Source: Alistipes provencensis (lineage in GTDB: Bacteria > Bacteroidota > Bacteroidia > Bacteroidales > Rikenellaceae). From it: DNA of 64,000 nt. Made by a program: the position numbers and the translations under genes. Shown one piece after another: positions 60,150-64,000 of this stretch. The stretch's first letter is position 1. Every line of letters starts with the position of its first letter. The stretch is taken from positions 2,141,673-2,205,672 of the forward strand of contig NZ_LT559262.1 in NCBI RefSeq assembly GCF_900083545.1, given 5' to 3'. The notes beneath the pieces were generated by a model, which did no database searches, was not told where the DNA came from, and saw only the letters and a program-made list of their open reading frames with translations.

Positions 60150-61115
60150 ATGACCGATACAACAAAGGCGCAGATTCTCGCGGTGGCCCGCAAGGCGATC
60201 CATACGGAGATGCTGACGCTCAAGCATTTGGAAGAGACTTTGGGCGACGAGTTCGCCACGGCCGTGGAGATGATCCTCGAAAGCCGCGGCAAGTGTATCA
60301 TCACGGGCATGGGCAAGTCGGGCCTCGTGGGGCGCAAGATCGCCGCGACGCTCGCCTCGACCGGCACCCCGAGCTTTTTCCTCCACCCCGGGGAGGCTTT
60401 CCACGGCGATCTGGGCATGATCTCGAAGGAGGATATCGTGGTGGCGCTCTCCTATTCGGGCGAGACGGACGAGATTCTGAAAATCGTCCCCTTCATCCAC
60501 TCCAACGGCAACAGGATCGTTTCGATGACCGGGAATCCCGAGTCGGCGCTGGCCAAGAATTCCGACGTGCATCTGGATGTCGGGGTCCGCGAAGAGGCCT
60601 GCATCCTGCATCTCGCACCCACCTCGTCGACCACGGCCCAGATCGCCATGGGCGATGCGCTGGCTGTGTCGCTGATGCAGATGCGGGGTTTCACGAGCGT
60701 CGATTTCGCGCGCCTGCACCCGGGCGGAAGCCTCGGGCGGCGCCTGCTGATGACCGTGGGCAACGTCATGCGCGACCACGACCTGCCGGTCGTGGCACCC
60801 GACTGCCCGGCGGCGGAGATGATCCACGCCATTTCGAAGGGCGGGCTGGGGCTGATCGTGATCTGCGACGGCGACCGCATCGAGGGCATCGTCACCGACG
60901 GCGACGTGCGCCGCGCGATGGAGCGTCTGCGCGGGGAGTTCTTCAACATCAAGGCCGCCGACATCGCCACGCGCAACCCCAAGACCATCTCACCGGATGA
61001 GAAGCTGATCGAAGCCGAGAAGATGATGACCCGCAACAAGGTCACTTCGCTGCTCGTGACGGACGCTGCCGGGAAGTTGTCCGGAGTGATTCAGATTTAC
61101 GACATCAAACTGTAA
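60150..61115 (+). CDS. kdsD: Arabinose-5-phosphate isomerase (KpsF/GutQ family)
   Basis: The 321-residue enzyme converts ribulose 5-phosphate to arabinose 5-phosphate, the Kdo precursor. The SIS domain (about 30-175) has ITGMGKSGLVGRKIAATLASTGTPSFFLHPGEAFHGDLGM and LSYSGETDEI. TSSTTAQIAMGDALA follows, and two CBS domains (about 205-320) close the protein, with VTDGDVRRAME in the first. It immediately follows kdsA, so three consecutive enzymes of Kdo formation are made together; only the phosphatase KdsC is absent from this operon. Complete and of normal length. Confidence 0.96.
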   Translation: MTDTTKAQILAVARKAIHTEMLTLKHLEETLGDEFATAVEMILESRGKCIITGMGKSGLVGRKIAATLASTGTPSFFLHPGEAFHGDLGMISKEDIVVALSYSGETDEILKIVPFIHSNGNRIVSMTGNPESALAKNSDVHLDVGVREEACILHLAPTSSTTAQIAMGDALAVSLMQMRGFTSVDFARLHPGGSLGRRLLMTVGNVMRDHDLPVVAPDCPAAEMIHAISKGGLGLIVICDGDRIEGIVTDGDVRRAMERLRGEFFNIKAADIATRNPKTISPDEKLIEAEKMMTRNKVTSLLVTDAAGKLSGVIQIYDIKL

Positions 61116-61122
61116 CATCTTT

Positions 61123-61407
61123 ATGTTCATCGTCCGACTCACCTACAAGAAGCCGCTTGCCGAGGTGGAGCGGCACCTCGCGGCGCATCGTGAATACCTC
61201 GACCGGCACTATGCCGACGGGGCGTTCCTCTGCTCGGGGCCGCAGAATCCCCGCTCGGGAGGCATCATCCTCTGCCGTGCTGCGGACCGCGCGGCCGTCG
61301 AGGCCCTGACGTGCGACGATCCGTTCCGCATCCACGGCGTCGCCGACTACGAGATCGTCGAATTTTCGCCGACGAAATACCTGCCCGGATTCGAGGCGTT
61401 TCTGTAA
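61123..61407 (+). CDS. YciI-like protein
   Basis: This 94-residue protein has the YciI/dimeric ferredoxin-like fold pattern: FIVRLTYKKPLAEVERHLAAHREYLDRHYADGAFLCSGPQNPRSGGIILC, including the family His-x-x-x-L and the SGP turn. Members are small dimeric proteins, some with dehydrochlorinase-like activity, mostly unassigned. It lies 7 bases after kdsD and before a strong terminator, so it rides on the Kdo operon, but nothing shows a role in Kdo synthesis. Confidence 0.88.
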   Translation: MFIVRLTYKKPLAEVERHLAAHREYLDRHYADGAFLCSGPQNPRSGGIILCRAADRAAVEALTCDDPFRIHGVADYEIVEFSPTKYLPGFEAFL

Positions 61408-61411
61408 GACG

Positions 61412-61441
61412 AAAGGAGGCTTTGAAAAACCTCCTTTTTTT
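61412..61441 (+). terminator. Terminator of the Kdo operon
   Basis: AAAGGAGG pairs with CCTCCTTT over a 10-base loop and is followed by a T-run. It overlaps the stop codon of the convergent PAS gene. Confidence 0.9.
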
Positions 61442-61778
61442 ATTTCCGGATGTAGTGCGGCATCTCGGGCGGTATCTCCATCGATATCTCCACCAGCCCG
61501 CGGACCTCGCCGTGCTCCTTCCACGCCGTCTGGTAGATCATCTTGCGCTTGCCCTGCTTTTCGATCGTATAGGCGTTCGTGCCGCCCGTCGCAAGCAGTT
61601 CGCGGATGATTCCGCACGAACGTTCGCTGTGGCAGCCGAACAGGTTCCGGCCGATCAGGTCGCCGTGTTTGGCGTAGGTGGCCCGCGCCTTTTCGTTCAT
61701 GTAGAGGATCGTGCCCTCGGTGTCGCACACCGTGACGGCGCAGCCGGTCTCCTCGGCCCAAGGGAAGGTGTTTTCCAT
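61440..61778 (-). CDS. Single PAS-domain protein
   Basis: The start MENTFPWAEETGCAVTV gives a 112-residue soluble protein that is nearly all one PAS domain (about 5-105: AVTVCDTEGTILYMNEKARATYAKHG, DLIGRNLFGCHSERSCGIIRELL, KMIYQTAWKEHGEVRGLVEISMEIP). The frame is open 36 codons upstream, but that part overlaps the CLC gene. It has no output domain, so it may work as a small sensor partner. It begins 2 bases beyond the CLC stop on the same strand. A Cys-His cluster (CHSERSC) is present; whether it binds a cofactor is unknown. Confidence 0.82.
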   Translation of the reverse strand: MENTFPWAEETGCAVTVCDTEGTILYMNEKARATYAKHGDLIGRNLFGCHSERSCGIIRELLATGGTNAYTIEKQGKRKMIYQTAWKEHGEVRGLVEISMEIPPEMPHYIRK

Positions 61779-61780
61779 TA

Positions 61781-63562
61781 TTATTGCTGGATTTTTACTA
61801 ATTGTTCGCGGTAGGCGTTCAGTATGCGCGACTTGGAGATGAAGCCGATGTAACGCCCCTGCTTGTCCACGACGGGCAGCATCCATGTGTGCTTGTCGTC
61901 GAATTTCTCCATGACGCTCAGGATCGACTCGTGTTCGATGATCTTGTCCGGGGGCGGGATCATGTAGTCCGAGATCGGCCGGCCGTAGCGCTCGTGCTTG
62001 AACATGTCTTCGCGCAGGTCGTCGAGCTGCACCACGCCGATCAGGCGTCCGAAGTTGTCGATCACGGGGAAGATGTTGCGGCGCGCCGTCGAGATGATGT
62101 GCACGATGTCGCCCAGCGTCATGTTCTCCCGGATGCGCAGGAAATCGGTCTCCATCAGCTCCTCGAGTTTCAGGAAGACGAACACCGACTGGTCCTTGTC
62201 ATGGGTCAGCAGTTCGCCGTTCAGACGCAGTTGCTTGGTGTAGATCGAATCGGGGTCGAGGTAGTAGCCCACGGCGAACGAGATGCAGGCCGTAATCATC
62301 AGCGGGATGAAGAGCCCGTAGCCGTTCGAGAGTTCGGCGATGAGGAAGATCGACGTCAGGGGGGCTTTCATCACCCCCGACATGACGCCCGCCATGCCCA
62401 CGAGCGTGAACGAGACGATCGAGACCTCCCATCCGAACAGCGTGTTGCAGATGAGCGCCAGCGAAGCGCCCGTGAAGGCCCCGACGAACAGCGACGGGGC
62501 GAACGTTCCGCCCACGCCGCCCGCGGCATTGGTCGAGGCCATGGCGATGACCTTGAAGAACATCGTGGCGATGACGAAGAGGATGATGACCCAGTCGATG
62601 TCGCGGAAGCGGTAGAAGAGCGAGTTGTTGAACAGCTCCTGCGCGTTGCCGTGCATGAGCGAGGTGAAACCCTCGTAACCCTCGCCGTACAACGGCGGGA
62701 AGATGAAGATCAGCACGCCGAGGATCACGCCGCCCCACAGCCACTTTTTGTACTGCTTGTCGATGCCCTTGAAGAAATTCCCCACGCGGGAGTTCATCGA
62801 GGTGAAATACCACGACATCAGTCCGCTCAGCACGCCGAGCAGGATGAAGAGCGGTATCTGCCACAGTTCGAACGCATCGGCCGGAGCCAGCGTAATGGCC
62901 AGAATCGGGTCGAAGCCGCGCAGCATGAAGGCCATCGTCGTGGCGGTGATCGAGGCGATCAGCAGCGGGATGACCGACCCGGCGGTGATGTCGAGCATCA
63001 GGATCTCCAGCACGAAGACCACGCCCGTGATCGGGGCCTTGAAGATCGCCGCGAGGGCGGCTCCCGCGCCGCAGCACAGCAGCAGCGTCGTGTGTTTGTA
63101 GTTAAGACGCGCCAGCCGTCCGACGTTCGAGCCGATGGCGGCCCCCGTCAGCACGATCGGGGCCTCGGGGCCCACCGATCCGCCGAATCCGATGGTCGTG
63201 GCGCCGCCCACGACCGAGGTCCAGCAGTTGTGGCGGGCGATGCGCGAGTTGCGGCTCGACATGGCGTACAGCACGCGCGTCACGCCTTCGGAGATGTTGT
63301 CGCGGACGATGTATTTGACGAACAGCGTCGCCAGAATGATGCCGACGGCGGGGTAGATCAACAGCAGAAAATGGGCGCTGTCCACCGGGAACCAACTGAT
63401 GAGCCCCTGTTTGATGAAGTGGAGCAGGATTTCGAAGAGGTAGGTCCCCAGACCGGCGAGCACACCGACCACCACGGCCAGCAGCATCATGATCTGCTGG
63501 TTCGACAGCCTCCGGGTCAGCCGGAGGAATTCGAGGTAGATGCGGTCGGTGCGGAAGGACAT
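61781..63562 (-). CDS. CLC-family anion channel/transporter with C-terminal CBS pair
   Basis: The 593-residue membrane protein has the CLC core (about 20-440) and two CBS domains (about 460-585). The first pore motif reads GGSVGPEAP (127-135), so Val130 stands where CLC-ec1 has its gating Glu148. KAPITGVVFVLEI (175-187) has Ile186 at the position of the proton Glu203. GGVGGTFAPSLFVGAFTG is the second pore motif. Loss of both glutamates points to passive anion conductance instead of proton-coupled exchange. It lies 4 bases after trpS and before the PAS gene, as one operon. Confidence 0.92.
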   Translation of the reverse strand: MSFRTDRIYLEFLRLTRRLSNQQIMMLLAVVVGVLAGLGTYLFEILLHFIKQGLISWFPVDSAHFLLLIYPAVGIILATLFVKYIVRDNISEGVTRVLYAMSSRNSRIARHNCWTSVVGGATTIGFGGSVGPEAPIVLTGAAIGSNVGRLARLNYKHTTLLLCCGAGAALAAIFKAPITGVVFVLEILMLDITAGSVIPLLIASITATTMAFMLRGFDPILAITLAPADAFELWQIPLFILLGVLSGLMSWYFTSMNSRVGNFFKGIDKQYKKWLWGGVILGVLIFIFPPLYGEGYEGFTSLMHGNAQELFNNSLFYRFRDIDWVIILFVIATMFFKVIAMASTNAAGGVGGTFAPSLFVGAFTGASLALICNTLFGWEVSIVSFTLVGMAGVMSGVMKAPLTSIFLIAELSNGYGLFIPLMITACISFAVGYYLDPDSIYTKQLRLNGELLTHDKDQSVFVFLKLEELMETDFLRIRENMTLGDIVHIISTARRNIFPVIDNFGRLIGVVQLDDLREDMFKHERYGRPISDYMIPPPDKIIEHESILSVMEKFDDKHTWMLPVVDKQGRYIGFISKSRILNAYREQLVKIQQ

Positions 63563-63566
63563 CGTT

Positions 63567-64000
63567 CTACTGGTTCTGAGCGAAATGCTCGGACTGTCCG
63601 GCGATCAGTTCCTTGTCGTCGAAATAGTTGATTTTCATGGCGGCGCGGACCTCTGCGAGGGTCTCGGCAGCCGCGGCGCGGGCCTTCTCCGAGCCTTCGC
63701 GCAGGATGTCGTACACCTCGCCGATGCGGGCCTCGTAGTAGTGGCGGCGTTCGCGGATCGGGTCGAGCATCTCGTTGAGGATGGCGATCAGCAGCCGTTT
63801 CACCTTCACGTCGCCCAGTCCGCCGCGGCGGTAGTGCGCTTTCAATTCATCGAGCGAAGCGTATTCGGGCAGGTATTTCGCAAAGTGTTCGGGGCGGCTG
63901 AAGGCGTCGAGGTAGGTGAAGACCGTGTTGCCCTCGACTTTGCCCGGGTCCTCCACGCGCAGGTGGTCGGGGTCGGTGTACATGCCCATCACCTTCTTTT
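63567..64000 (-). CDS. trpS: Tryptophanyl-tRNA synthetase, C-terminal part (runs off the window)
   Basis: The frame enters at the right edge on the minus strand. Its visible 144 residues begin KKVMGMYTDPDHLRVEDPG, the sequence just after the KMSKS loop of TrpRS. VFTYLDAFSRPEHFAKYL, RRGGLGDVKVKRLLIAILNEMLDPIRERRHYYE and the C-terminal helix follow. The HIGH region and start lie outside. It is the first visible gene of the trpS-clc-PAS operon. Confidence 0.93.
   Translation of the reverse strand, partial: KKVMGMYTDPDHLRVEDPGKVEGNTVFTYLDAFSRPEHFAKYLPEYASLDELKAHYRRGGLGDVKVKRLLIAILNEMLDPIRERRHYYEARIGEVYDILREGSEKARAAAAETLAEVRAAMKINYFDDKELIAGQSEHFAQNQ

Overview
The window comes from a Bacteroidales genome, most likely a high-GC member of the Alistipes/Rikenellaceae type. 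This is inferred from TAnnTTTG (-7) promoters, weak Shine-Dalgarno sites, SusC/SusD genes, type III glutamine synthetase, an IntDOT-like integrase and a metal-type KdsA. There is no rRNA, tRNA or CRISPR array.

Layout. 1-4288 (+): envelope biogenesis genes (lptC, a CBS/CorC membrane protein, a PpiD-like foldase). 4567-5709 (+): a YqhD-type alcohol dehydrogenase. 5778-7030 (-): two tandem paralogous secreted proteins of unknown function. 7181-11191 (-): methylmalonyl-CoA mutase mutA-mutB, the succinate/propionate branch. 11192-11776: a rich regulatory region holding helically phased TTTTTCGGAAAA dyads and a structured leader RNA with its own terminator. 11777-13954 (+): glnN. 14755-34274 (-): one large polysaccharide utilisation locus (PUL), read as ECF sigma factor, FecR anti-sigma, SusC with STN domain, SusD, two related surface lipoproteins, metallophosphoesterase, endonuclease/exonuclease/phosphatase-family lipoprotein, GH20 hexosaminidase, an unrecognised (alpha/alpha)-barrel-like protein, and a GH78 rhamnosidase. 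34389-36830: a decayed mobile-element scar with a frameshifted tyrosine integrase and palindromic promoter sites. 36937-39907 (-): rpsU, then a cell-wall recycling operon (sugar kinase, murQ, a helix-hairpin-helix protein). 40102-42194 (+): a BlaI/BlaR1-like regulatory pair whose peptidase carries three TonB-plug-like repeats. 42276-55947 (-): outer membrane beta-barrel protein, DksA-like protein, ileS, an ABC exporter/acetyltransferase(pseudogene)/histidine kinase operon, rnhA and valS. 56061-61407 (+): lon and a Kdo operon kdsB-kdsA-kdsD plus a YciI-like protein. 61440-64000 (-): trpS (partial), a CLC channel and a PAS protein.

The strongest undescribed signals are: (i) a family of 100-127 bp imperfect palindromes abutting the stop codons of ppiD, glnN and lon, with another half copy near rpsU; (ii) the glnN leader RNA together with the phased dyad array; (iii) duplicated repeat units that each carry a complete Bacteroidetes promoter in front of the ABC exporter; (iv) a nine-G tract inside the SusC gene; and (v) a PUL pairing glycosidases with two phosphoesterase families. 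All calls rest on reading the sequence; no database search was run. Manually counted positions of small sites may be off by one.
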